DNA of 64,000 nt. Source: Bacteroidia bacterium. GTDB taxonomy: Bacteria; Bacteroidota; Bacteroidia; B-17B0; Aurantibacillaceae. The stretch covers positions 1-64,000 of the forward strand of contig JACMNO010000061.1 in assembly GCA_014378485.1 (NCBI GenBank), written 5' to 3'. Made by a program: the position numbers and the translations under genes. The notes below the pieces were generated by a model. That model was not told the DNA's origin and made no database searches. It was given only the letters and a program-made list of their open reading frames with translations. Below, one piece after another: positions 1 through 7,566 of this stretch (position 1 is its first letter; every line of letters begins with the position of its first letter).

Positions 1-168
1 CGTGACTAACGTATGATAAATGTGCTGCTAAATGATGCAAACCTTTTCAAATATTTTCTGCAAAAGCCTTGCATAAAAAAGAAAGTAAACTCTTTAAAAT
101 AGTTGAATCTATTACTATTTCAGTGTTTTGAGTGAACCCTATTTAATAAGGGAAGGTTTTATCATAAT

Positions 169-189
169 GATACTTTTACGAAAAGTATC
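169..189. repeat. 9-bp palindrome, copy 1
   Basis: Perfect inverted repeat GATACTTTT / AAAAGTATC with a 3-base loop. The same arms occur at 742-762, with a looser version at 685-710, so the two perfect copies bracket the structured region. Confidence 0.75.
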
Positions 190-245
190 CAAAAGCTCTT
201 CTATCTTACTTTTTTCCTTGATGAAAAAAATAACAAAAAAATCAA

Positions 246-325
246 GAACGAACGCCAACTCCAATCTTTTTCGGGGCGCACAGCGCAAGAACTCCCGAAA
301 AAATTGTAGTTCGCACCGTTCGTTC
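246..325. repeat. 80-bp nested hairpin
   Basis: The outer arms GAACGAACG (246-254) and CGTTCGTTC (317-325) are perfectly complementary. The inner arms TTTTTCGGG (267-275) and CCCGAAAAA (294-302) are also perfect. The sequence between them pairs partly (AACTCCAAT against ATTGTAGTT). Together they make an almost continuous stem with a loop of about 18 bases. Confidence 0.7.
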
Positions 326-467
326 ACGTCCCTGCGCCATTCCAAATAATATTTTTCGAAGTTTCCGGCACCCAGGAGCTTTAAATCAAAATATCATATC
401 TGAGTTTATAGTACATCTATATCTCACAATAGAATAATGAGCATCTGACTTGTGGTTCTTCCGCCTT

Positions 468-609
468 TTAAATTTAGCGAAGAAAATAGATGCACTTTCA
501 GCAGGGAATGATGCGACGATTTTAGGCTGTCTGAGGACGGGTTTTTTCACCCGGACGAGTTTCTAAAATCGGGCGGGAAAGTGCTTCGTTATTTTCGAGG
601 TAAATTTAA
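468..609. repeat. 142-bp multi-stem nested inverted repeat
   Basis: Four nested stems share one centre: 468-476/601-609, 492-499/577-584, 517-525/563-571 and 538-542/549-553. All arms are perfectly complementary and they are stacked in order, which is unlikely by chance. This suggests a folded RNA or a palindromic repeat element. Confidence 0.65.
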
Positions 610-629
610 GAAGCGGTGATTTTTCTTTG

Positions 630-662
630 TTACTTTCTTTGCATGGGATGCAAAGAAAGTAA
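630..662. repeat. 15-bp perfect inverted repeat
   Basis: Arms of 15 bases (630-644 and 648-662) around a GGG loop, with core CTTTGCAT / ATGCAAAG. It follows the nested element at 468-609 directly and may be its end. It has no U-run of the usual terminator type. Confidence 0.75.
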
Positions 663-741
663 GTCCTAAAAAGGTGAGATTTTGGATACTTTTTAGTTGC
701 ATAAAGTATCATAGAAAAAAAACTTAAAAAGAATATTTTAC

Positions 742-762
742 GATACTTTTAACAAAAGTATC
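742..762. repeat. 9-bp palindrome, copy 2
   Basis: Same arms as the palindrome at 169-189 with a different 3-base loop. It lies 7 bases beyond the stop codon of the minus-strand DUF1801 gene and is preceded on that strand by a T-rich run, so it may also help terminate that transcript. Confidence 0.7.
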
Positions 763-769
763 AAAAAAA

Positions 770-1249
770 CTATTTTTTAGTCTTCTGTGACTTCGATTGT
801 ATAAATAGCCCTTCATAAAGCGCAATCCATTCTTTGGGCGTCATTTTTTTGCAGAGCTCAGCAATGAGTTCAACAGGAATGTCTTCCGGTTTTTTAAACC
901 GAATGCAGCTTTTGCCCATATCTAATTTTGCTTTACTGTGCTTGGGAAATTCGGTAACAAACCAGTTCAGTAATTTAGGATCAGAGTAAATGCCCATGTG
1001 GTAAAAGGCGATGAAATTCTTTTGGTTGGCAATACTTATAAAGCCCAGGGGCAGGGAAGGATCACAATGATAACCGGCAGGGTAGGTTTTGTGTGGCACC
1101 ACATAGCCGATCATGCCGTATGACATGCATTCTTCAAAACCTTTGGGAATATTTTTAAGAATGGTATCGCGTAATTTAGTAAAGGCCTGAACCCGCTCTG
1201 CAGGAAGCTCCTTTAAATAATCTGTAACATTGGTAGTTTTGGATTGCAT
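770..1249 (-). CDS. DUF1801 family protein
   Basis: A 159-residue protein of the DUF1801 (YdhG-like) family, cytoplasmic and of unknown biochemical function. Family features are the N-terminal helix that follows a 'YLKELPAER' segment, the 'FEECMSYGMIGY' strand, and a C-terminal 'DMGKSCIRFKK' strand followed by helices ending in 'TPKEWIALYE'. I place the start at the ATG at 1249 because the family begins near 'MQSK'; an ATG 19 codons upstream would add a cysteine- and tyrosine-rich tail that is probably not translated. It is transcribed away from the MazG operon, so the two share a divergent promoter region of about 150 bp. G+C is clearly higher than in the neighbouring 1399-3905 operon. Confidence 0.85.
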   Translation of the reverse strand: MQSKTTNVTDYLKELPAERVQAFTKLRDTILKNIPKGFEECMSYGMIGYVVPHKTYPAGYHCDPSLPLGFISIANQKNFIAFYHMGIYSDPKLLNWFVTEFPKHSKAKLDMGKSCIRFKKPEDIPVELIAELCKKMTPKEWIALYEGLFIQSKSQKTKK

Positions 1250-1398
1250 GGCATCTGGTTTAAAACAGTAATAAATATAGGGTTTTGGTTGTAAAATACA
1301 ACACACCGAATTGCGCTATTAATAGAAGGAATAAATAGTCAAATAATATGTTGTACAATTCACAGTAAAGCTTATTTTTGGAAGAAGCATTATTGGAT

Positions 1399-1737
1399 AT
1401 GAGTGATATACAGGAAATAATAAATGAATTAGTGAAATTTAGAAATGAACGTGATTGGGCGCAGTTTCATGATACCAAAAATTTAGCTGTGGCAATTTCA
1501 ATTGAGGCTGCTGAGTTAAATGAATTATTTCTTTGGAAAGACCTAAAGGATAGTGATGCCGTTGATAAAGAGAAAATAAAAGAAGAATTGGCAGACGTTT
1601 TAGCTTATGCTTTTTTGCTAGCAGAGAAACAGGGCTTGGATGTTAAACAAATAGTATTGGATAAGATTAAACGTAACGGAGAAAAATATCCCGTTGATAA
1701 ATCAAAAGGCTCTGCTAAGAAATATAACGAGTTATGA
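1399..1737 (+). CDS. MazG-like nucleotide pyrophosphohydrolase
   Basis: A 112-residue all-alpha NTP pyrophosphohydrolase of the MazG / RS21-C6 (dCTPase) group. Known members cleave (d)NTPs to the monophosphate and pyrophosphate. The metal-binding pattern is present: E36-x-x-E39 in 'IEAAELNE' and E63-x-x-D66 in 'EELADVLAY', plus the C-terminal 'RNGEKYPVDKSKG' that is typical of the group. The start is the ATG at 1399; a TTG at 1378 would add seven residues without family support. Its stop overlaps the ATG of the next gene by four bases (ATGA), so the two are surely co-transcribed and translationally coupled. It could be house-cleaning, but coupling to a nuclease-helicase suggests a role in depleting or sensing nucleotides during phage infection or DNA damage (inference). 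Confidence 0.88.
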   Translation: MSDIQEIINELVKFRNERDWAQFHDTKNLAVAISIEAAELNELFLWKDLKDSDAVDKEKIKEELADVLAYAFLLAEKQGLDVKQIVLDKIKRNGEKYPVDKSKGSAKKYNEL

Positions 1738-3905
1738 GTTTATCTTTCGAATTAGCAGTTGAAGTATCTGAACAGTATGATTTTAATAAAGCATCGTTAA
1801 GTAAAATCGAAGCAAATCCCTGGGTTAAAAACCAATGGCCTCTTGTTTATTTTATAAGAAATGATGGTAGAAAAGAGGCTTATGTTGGTGAATCGACTAA
1901 TGCGCTAAACAGGATAAAAAATCACCTTGATAACCCTAAAAAGACGGTATTAAATAAGATTTCAATCATTGGTTCAGATAAGTTTAATAAATCTGTAACC
2001 CTCGATATAGAGTCGAAGCTTATTCAATATATTTCTGCCGAAGAGACTTATGAATTACAAAATGGTAATTATGGTTTAATAAATCATACCTATTATCAAC
2101 AGGATTTATATAAAGACATTTTCAGGGAAGTTTGGACTAAATTAATTGAAAAAAAGATCGTCAGTAAATCACTTGAAGAAATTGAAAACTCTGAATTATT
2201 TAAATATTCACCTTATAAGACATTAAACGAAGATCAATATAGATCTGTATTGGAAATTATTAAAGGTCTTGGTACAAAAAAGTCGAACAGGATTTTTGTG
2301 AAAGGAAGCGCAGGAACAGGTAAAACCATTCTCGCAACCTACTTAATAAAATTATTGAACTCCGATGTTTCAGATAATAATGATGATTATAATAAGGACG
2401 AAATATTGGAAGTTAATTTAATCAGAGTCTTTAAAGAGAAGTATCCAAATGCTGAAATTGGCTTTGTTGTGGCAATGAGTTCCTTACGTAAAACATTACA
2501 GAATGTATTTCGGAAAGTACCCGGATTAAAATCATCAATGATTATTAGCCCTTCTGATACATTTAAAAAGAAATATGATCTCTTAATAGTAGATGAGGCT
2601 CATCGGTTACGTCAATATAAAAACATTGGATGGATGGGTGTTTTTAGACAAAATAATATGAAACTCGGATTGGATGATAAAGGAAATGAACTTGACTGGA
2701 TTCTTGCAAACAGTAAAAACCAGATTTTCTTTTATGATGCAGCGCAATCTGTAAAACCATCAGACATAGATGGATCTCATTTTGATGAGTTATTATCCCA
2801 GAATAATTTAATAATTGAATTGTCTTCTCAAATGCGAGTTCAAGGCAAGGATTATATAAGTTTTGTAGATAAGCTATTAAATCTGAAACTAAACCACACT
2901 GAAGTTTATGAAGATGAAAATTATGAACTTTTAGTATTTGATTCATTAAAGGTCTTGTATGAACAGCTTACGGTTAAAGAAAATAAACATGGTTTATGCA
3001 GATTAGTAGCAGGTTATTCATGGCCCTGGTTATCTAAAGAGAATAAAAAAGCTATTGATATTATCATTGACGGATTAGAATTACGATGGAACCAAACAGA
3101 TAAAGATTGGATCAATTCACCTAATGCTTTTAAAGAAGTTGGGTGTATTCATACGACTCAAGGGTACGATTTAAATTATACAGGAATTATTTTCGGGGAG
3201 GAAATTATTTATAATAAACATAGTGGTAAAATTGAAATCGACGCCTCAAAGTATTTGGATCAGAATGGAAAAAAAGGAATCGCTAATCCAGATGATTTGA
3301 AGGCATACATCATTAATATTTACAAAACAATTATGTACCGGGGCATTAAAGGAACTTTTATTTATGCTTGCAATGAAAATTTGAGAGATTATCTGAAAAC
3401 TCATATATCTTCTTTTAAAAATGAATTACCCTTTAGAATTATTCCTTTAAACAATGCAAAGCCATTTATTAATAGTGTTCCTTTAGTTGATATTTCAGCT
3501 GCAGCTGGGTCTTTTAGTAATCTGCAGATTTCGTCAGACTTCCAGTGGATTGAGTTGCCAATGAATTACACACCTAAGGAAGGCTACTTTGTTTGTAAAG
3601 TAATCGGAGAATCAATGAATAAAATAATCCCGAATGGTTCTTACTGTTTATTTAAACAAGATGAAGGCGGCTCAAGGAATGGTAAAATAGTTTTAGTTGA
3701 ACGTAAAGCCATCCAGGAAGATTCGGGCTCACGATATACTGTTAAAGAATACCACAGCAAAAAGAATATAGATAATGACCAATGGAACCATCAATCTATT
3801 ATTTTAAAACCATTATCTGATTCTAAAGAGTTTAAAGATATTGTTTTGAATGAAGAAGAGGCGATTGAATTAAAAGTTGTTGGTGTGTTTGTTGGGTTTT
3901 TATAA
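1734..3905 (+). CDS. GIY-YIG nuclease / DUF2075 (Schlafen-type) helicase / S24 peptidase fusion
   Basis: A 723-residue three-domain protein. Residues about 35-105 fit a GIY-YIG nuclease: 'PLVYFI', 'AYVGES', R60 in 'NALNRIKNH', and a candidate catalytic Glu in 'LDIESKLI' (E93). Residues about 160-570 are a DUF2075 superfamily-1-like ATPase: Walker A 'KGSAGTGKT' (190-198), Walker B 'LLIVDEAH' (283-290), 'HTTQGYDLNY' (473-482) and 'MYRGIKGTF' (534-542). Residues about 585-723 look like a LexA/UmuD-type S24 domain with a likely Ser-Lys dyad, S627 ('IGESMN') and K671 ('YTVKEY'). There is no signal peptide, so it is cytoplasmic. It overlaps the MazG-like gene by four bases. The region is more AT-rich than its flanks, which hints at transfer. 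Role is inferred: nucleic-acid cleavage in defence or stress, perhaps controlled by self-cleavage. Confidence 0.87.
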   Translation: MSLSFELAVEVSEQYDFNKASLSKIEANPWVKNQWPLVYFIRNDGRKEAYVGESTNALNRIKNHLDNPKKTVLNKISIIGSDKFNKSVTLDIESKLIQYISAEETYELQNGNYGLINHTYYQQDLYKDIFREVWTKLIEKKIVSKSLEEIENSELFKYSPYKTLNEDQYRSVLEIIKGLGTKKSNRIFVKGSAGTGKTILATYLIKLLNSDVSDNNDDYNKDEILEVNLIRVFKEKYPNAEIGFVVAMSSLRKTLQNVFRKVPGLKSSMIISPSDTFKKKYDLLIVDEAHRLRQYKNIGWMGVFRQNNMKLGLDDKGNELDWILANSKNQIFFYDAAQSVKPSDIDGSHFDELLSQNNLIIELSSQMRVQGKDYISFVDKLLNLKLNHTEVYEDENYELLVFDSLKVLYEQLTVKENKHGLCRLVAGYSWPWLSKENKKAIDIIIDGLELRWNQTDKDWINSPNAFKEVGCIHTTQGYDLNYTGIIFGEEIIYNKHSGKIEIDASKYLDQNGKKGIANPDDLKAYIINIYKTIMYRGIKGTFIYACNENLRDYLKTHISSFKNELPFRIIPLNNAKPFINSVPLVDISAAAGSFSNLQISSDFQWIELPMNYTPKEGYFVCKVIGESMNKIIPNGSYCLFKQDEGGSRNGKIVLVERKAIQEDSGSRYTVKEYHSKKNIDNDQWNHQSIILKPLSDSKEFKDIVLNEEEAIELKVVGVFVGFL

Positions 3906-3941
3906 AAGGAATTGAAATAATTTAAATTCATATACATTACT

Positions 3942-5249
3942 ATGACACACTTTATAAAATATACCTGTAAGTTCATTGCTTGCTTGGTTTTGATAAACAT
4001 CAGCTTTTCGATACAAGCGCAGGAAAATTGGGCTGCTTATTCCAAAAAAATTGATGTTAAGCCATACATTGGAAAAAACTTTAGGTTTAAAACAAAAATA
4101 AAAACGAGTGCAACAGCCGATAGTGCGGCTGCACGCCTTTGGGTGAGAATAGATATGACTACTGGCTATAATTTTTTTGATAATATGCAAAAACGGCCCG
4201 TTCGCTCAGTTGAATGGAAAGAGGTAAGCATTGAGGGAAAAATAAACGAAAAAAGCGAGTACGCTGTTGTGGGTGCTTTATGTGAATTTAATGGTAAATT
4301 TTATTATGACGATTTACTATTTGAAATTGAAAATTCGCCCAACAACTGGACTGCTCTTTACGCAAACAATTTCGAAAAAAATAATGACGATTTGCAAGCG
4401 GGCATTTTTATAAAGGATTATGGTATCAATACTCATTTTAAGAAAAGCATAACTACCCAAAACACCAATCACTGTTTAATGATTGAAGGCAGCGGTATTA
4501 TTGCATACGGTCATAACAAAGAAACCGGGCATTTTGCTGAAGTAAATGGCATTAAATTATATTATGAAATATATGGTAATGGGCAACCACTTTTGGTATT
4601 ACACGGCAATGGGGGCTCTATTGAAAATGCATCGCCTTTTTATCCCGACTTAATAAAACACTATCAGGTAATTGCTATCGACAGCCGCGCACAAGGAAAT
4701 TCTACCGATACCAACGAACCGCTTACCTATGATAAGATGACAAGTGATATTAACGAACTATTAACTCAGCTGCATATTGATTCCACTTATGTTTGGGGAC
4801 AAAGTGATGGCGCAATATTAGGCATATTGCTAGCGAAAGATTATCCTAAAAAAGTAAAAAAAGTGTTGGCATTTGGTTCAAATATGCAGCCCGATAGTAT
4901 GGCTATTTTTAAATGGGATATCATAGCAACGCAGCATATTTGCGAAAAAAGTAAAGATCAAACAGAGGTAAAGCTAAATCGCATGATGTTAGACTACCCT
5001 AATGTACCATACACTGAACTTAAAAAAATTAAAGCACCGGTTTTAATTATGCAGGGCGATAGAGATGTGATACGACCAGAGCATAGTTTGAAATTATTTC
5101 AACATATTCCAAACTCACAGCTCTGCATTTTACCAGGTACTACACACGGTGCTTGCTGGGAAAAACAAACTATGTTTTTAAGTATTTTACATGAATTTTT
5201 TGACAAACCTTTTACTATGCCCGATAGCAAGGAAATTTATGGGGAGTAA
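3942..5249 (+). CDS. secreted alpha/beta hydrolase with N-terminal beta domain
   Basis: A 435-residue protein with a signal peptide of about 27 residues ending 'SFSIQAQ'. Residues about 30-190 form a beta-rich domain I do not recognise; it may be a jelly-roll or carbohydrate-binding-like fold. Residues about 195-425 are an alpha/beta hydrolase: oxyanion segment 'LHGNGGS', nucleophile elbow 'GQSDGA' (the Ser), acid 'GDRDVI', and catalytic His in 'GTTHGA'. The nearest known type is the small-molecule esterase/lactonase or proline-iminopeptidase-like group; the substrate cannot be told. It starts 36 bp after the helicase fusion gene but is richer in G+C and exported, so it is probably a separate unit. 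Periplasmic or outer-surface location is expected. Confidence 0.85.
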   Translation: MTHFIKYTCKFIACLVLINISFSIQAQENWAAYSKKIDVKPYIGKNFRFKTKIKTSATADSAAARLWVRIDMTTGYNFFDNMQKRPVRSVEWKEVSIEGKINEKSEYAVVGALCEFNGKFYYDDLLFEIENSPNNWTALYANNFEKNNDDLQAGIFIKDYGINTHFKKSITTQNTNHCLMIEGSGIIAYGHNKETGHFAEVNGIKLYYEIYGNGQPLLVLHGNGGSIENASPFYPDLIKHYQVIAIDSRAQGNSTDTNEPLTYDKMTSDINELLTQLHIDSTYVWGQSDGAILGILLAKDYPKKVKKVLAFGSNMQPDSMAIFKWDIIATQHICEKSKDQTEVKLNRMMLDYPNVPYTELKKIKAPVLIMQGDRDVIRPEHSLKLFQHIPNSQLCILPGTTHGACWEKQTMFLSILHEFFDKPFTMPDSKEIYGE

Positions 5250-5348
5250 TAGATAATAGTTACTACTATATGTTATTACAGAAAATACTCCATACCCATG
5301 CATTTGCAATGCTGCGACACTTCTACCACAACAAAAATTAGCACATGT

Positions 5349-5780
5349 TTATGTTGTCGCAAACCGTTTGGCCTGTACCAGCGATCTTCTTTTCTTATAG
5401 TGCTCATACAGTCTGCCACCTATCCATGCCAATGGCACACCTAGTAATGCCTTTGTAATGTTATACCAAGTAGGTGAATGATCATATAATATGAACGCTC
5501 CTACTACCCACATAAATAACTCTTTGGTACCGAGTATTAACACGGCTTTGCGTGATTGGTTTTTTGCAATTTTGGCTGTAACCATTGCGCCTATGATAGC
5601 ATATATACTATGATAGAATAAAGTGAACTGAACCTGATTATCATCCAGCATTGGTTTAAACAAGAGTGGATGCTGGCCTAACAGATTTAATATAACATGG
5701 GTTAGCATGGTAAGGAACATGGTGGCGGCAATACCGGCAATAATGGAGACAATGAGTCTGTATGGAATGCGATGTGTCAT
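5349..5780 (-). CDS. small multi-pass membrane protein
   Basis: A 143-residue inner-membrane protein with about four hydrophobic segments: 'IVSIIAGIAATMFLTML', 'LFYHSIYAIIGAMVTA', a middle segment around 'FMWVVGAFILY', and 'ITKALLGVPLAWIGGRLY', ending in a basic tail 'YEHYKKRRS'. I chose the ATG at 5780 because translation from 5840 would put an extra hydrophobic stretch and a His-rich linker before the basic 'MTHRIPYR' start. I do not recognise the family. It stands alone, convergent with the hydrolase gene. Confidence 0.7.
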   Translation of the reverse strand: MTHRIPYRLIVSIIAGIAATMFLTMLTHVILNLLGQHPLLFKPMLDDNQVQFTLFYHSIYAIIGAMVTAKIAKNQSRKAVLILGTKELFMWVVGAFILYDHSPTWYNITKALLGVPLAWIGGRLYEHYKKRRSLVQAKRFATT

Positions 5781-6066
5781 AACGTGGTGTGGGTTTGTAT
5801 GGTACAAAATTACAATGAAAAACAGCGGAGATACCAACACTTTGATAAGATCCCGTTTTTATACTCCAAAGGCATTGCGTTGTTGTTTAGGCGAGGGTAG
5901 ATGTAAAATGAAAAGTGCAACAATTGTTTTCAAATAGTTCAATAAATCTTACTACTTGCCTGCTGTTTAAACTTTAGCATTTTGATTTTAAGGCATTTAA
6001 ACGTTTAGATAGCCAATGCTACAAAACATAGCAATAGATGCCTACGGTCTTCTATAGCTTTGTAAC

Positions 6067-6516
6067 ATGAAACTTGTTGTTAAACTCCCAAAAGATAAAC
6101 CCCCTTTTATAGGTATTGTTTTTGATCATGAGAGTGATGCCGAAAAAGTAAACCAGAACCTGATTACCGATCATAAGTATGCCGATTATCGAATCGTGTT
6201 TGAGTTTATAAGTGATTGGGTCAATGTAAAGCTCATCTCCAATTCTATTCCGGCTGTTAAGTTCTACAATAAGCTGTCGTATGATAAAGAAAAGCTCATT
6301 GCCTGGTTTTATATTACCAAAAACATGAAGGGATTTAATTTCTCTCAATTATATGTGTACGGTAATAAAGAGTGTGTAGCGAAAACAATTGCTAAACAAA
6401 AATTGTTTGTACTAAAGGTAGATAGCTACGAAGTGCATACCGGTGAACCCGATGACTTTGAACCGGCCAATGTGATCAGGGCCACTAATAATAAGAACAG
6501 GCTCTATGAACCTTGA
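6067..6516 (+). CDS. hypothetical cytoplasmic protein
   Basis: A 149-residue protein with no signal peptide, membrane segment or known motif. The N-terminus 'MKLVVKLPKDKPPFIG' looks like a beta strand; the middle has alternating strands and helices ('DYRIVFEFISDW', 'LIAWFYITKNM'), and the C-terminus is polar. The start ATG follows 'TTTGTAAC'. It is a lone gene between an AT-rich spacer and the 22-bp minisatellite, which begins 10 bp after its stop codon. Codon use is like that of its neighbours, so I believe it is a real gene, but I cannot assign a function. Confidence 0.65.
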   Translation: MKLVVKLPKDKPPFIGIVFDHESDAEKVNQNLITDHKYADYRIVFEFISDWVNVKLISNSIPAVKFYNKLSYDKEKLIAWFYITKNMKGFNFSQLYVYGNKECVAKTIAKQKLFVLKVDSYEVHTGEPDDFEPANVIRATNNKNRLYEP

Positions 6517-6525
6517 GAAGTAGCA

Positions 6526-6876
6526 TAGTACGCTGAGCAATAGGTGGTAGTGCGCTGAGCAATAGGTGGTAGTGCGCAGGTGTGTTGGTGCTAGTCCGCG
6601 GGTGTATCACAACCTATCCGTGGGTGTATAGGTAATAGTCCACAGGTGTATCACTCCCTATCCGCGGGTGTGTGGGTGCTAGTCTGCGGGCGCATCAGTA
6701 CTAGTCTGCGGGTGTATCGGCACTAGTCTACTGGTGGGTAGGTAGTAGTCCACGGGTGTGCAGGTAGTAGTCTACGGGTGTATCAGTGCTATTCCGCGGG
6801 TGTGTCACGGCCTATTCCCATGGGTATCACGCCCTATTCCAAAATATTTTCACGTAATACTCCGGTGCATCACTAC
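6526..6876. repeat. GC-rich degenerate 22-bp tandem repeat (minisatellite)
   Basis: About fourteen consecutive 22-bp units run from 6526 to 6833, with a decaying tail to about 6876. The core is TAGTCCGCGGGTGTATC followed by five variable bases. Units begin at 6526, 6548, 6570, 6592, 6614 and so on every 22 bases. Adjacent units differ at several sites, so the array is old. G+C is far above the surrounding sequence. The period is not a multiple of three and no open frame runs through it, so it is non-coding. Confidence 0.9.
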
Positions 6877-7566
6877 TAATTCCATTGTTTTTTATTAAAA
6901 AAGGACAGGGCAAAGGCATCAGTTCAAACAATTTTTACACCGATGCAACACGTTTGGATACTCTTCAAATGTTAATGCAACATTTCTACAGAAAAAATTT
7001 CGTTACCAGATATCAATTCATTTCCACCACTTATGGTGCGGTTACAGTCAGCCGTCAATTAAAACACGTTTTAACTTTTTTTAGAGCTTGTTAAAATTTT
7101 GTTTTGGCACGCGGCTTGGAATGCCTGTGGTAGGCTCACCGCAGAGACACGGAGAAGAAGGGATGAAAGAGACTAAGGAGATTGAAGGGATGGAAGAGAG
7201 GGTAGGGAAGGAAGGGATTAGAGAGACTAAAGAGATTGAAGGGATAGAAAAGAATGGAAAGATTAAAAGCCCGCGTTAAGGATTGAAGTGGAAATCCTTT
7301 TGTGATCACGCCGGGGCGTGAGAACAAAAGATTGAAACGAAAAGCCTGACCCGACGATAGGAGGGTAACGCCCAAACAATAAATAAGAAAAGAATGACAC
7401 CAAAAAAAACTTAAAAACATCTTGCGATGAGTAGCAGGGCAAAAGTTAGCAAGCGACATTACCAAAACAATTCACGAAAGAAATAGTTTTAAATTAAATC
7501 ATAAAATAAATCGCCTTTGATCACGCCAGTGCGTGATGCTAAAGGCAAATTAAAAAAAGTAAAAAA
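6877..7566. other. intergenic stretch with purine-rich repeats and small hairpins
   Basis: No supported gene. Two short open frames at 6885-7094 and 7088-7279 lack family or codon support. Contents are the purine-rich 54-bp repeat at 7157-7252, a hairpin TCACGCC / GGCGTGA at 7306-7321, and a two-part hairpin at 7513-7546 (outer GCCTTT / AAAGGC, inner ATCACGC / GCGTGAT). The phrase GTAGGCTCAC near 7129 recurs near 8791. Confidence 0.5.
7157..7252. repeat. 54-bp purine-rich direct repeat, two copies
   Basis: The 42-base segments 7157-7198 and 7211-7252 match at all but a few positions and start 54 bases apart. They are almost pure purine on the plus strand. The period is a multiple of three and the open frame through it repeats a Lys/Glu pattern, but codon bias gives no support for translation. 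Confidence 0.75.

Larger units (their letters stand above)
1..769. other. non-coding region rich in nested inverted repeats
   Basis: No convincing gene is visible. The short open frames here lie inside inverted repeats and resemble no family I know. The stretch holds several perfect stems: 169-177/181-189, 246-254/317-325, 267-275/294-302, 468-476/601-609, 492-499/577-584, 517-525/563-571, 630-644/648-662 and 742-750/754-762. It may be one structured mobile repeat or several, or may encode a structured RNA. The left neighbour gene lies outside the window. Confidence 0.6.

Noticed and set aside
128-349. Open frames of about 70 residues on both strands
   Set aside because: They lie within nested inverted repeats and match no family; the reading on each strand is a by-product of the palindrome.
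6526-6876. CRISPR array
   Set aside because: Units are contiguous, diverged 22-bp repeats with no unique spacers of constant length and no cas genes nearby.
6885-7279. Two overlapping short plus-strand ORFs
   Set aside because: Codon use is poor, there is no start context or homology, and the second simply reads the purine-rich repeat.
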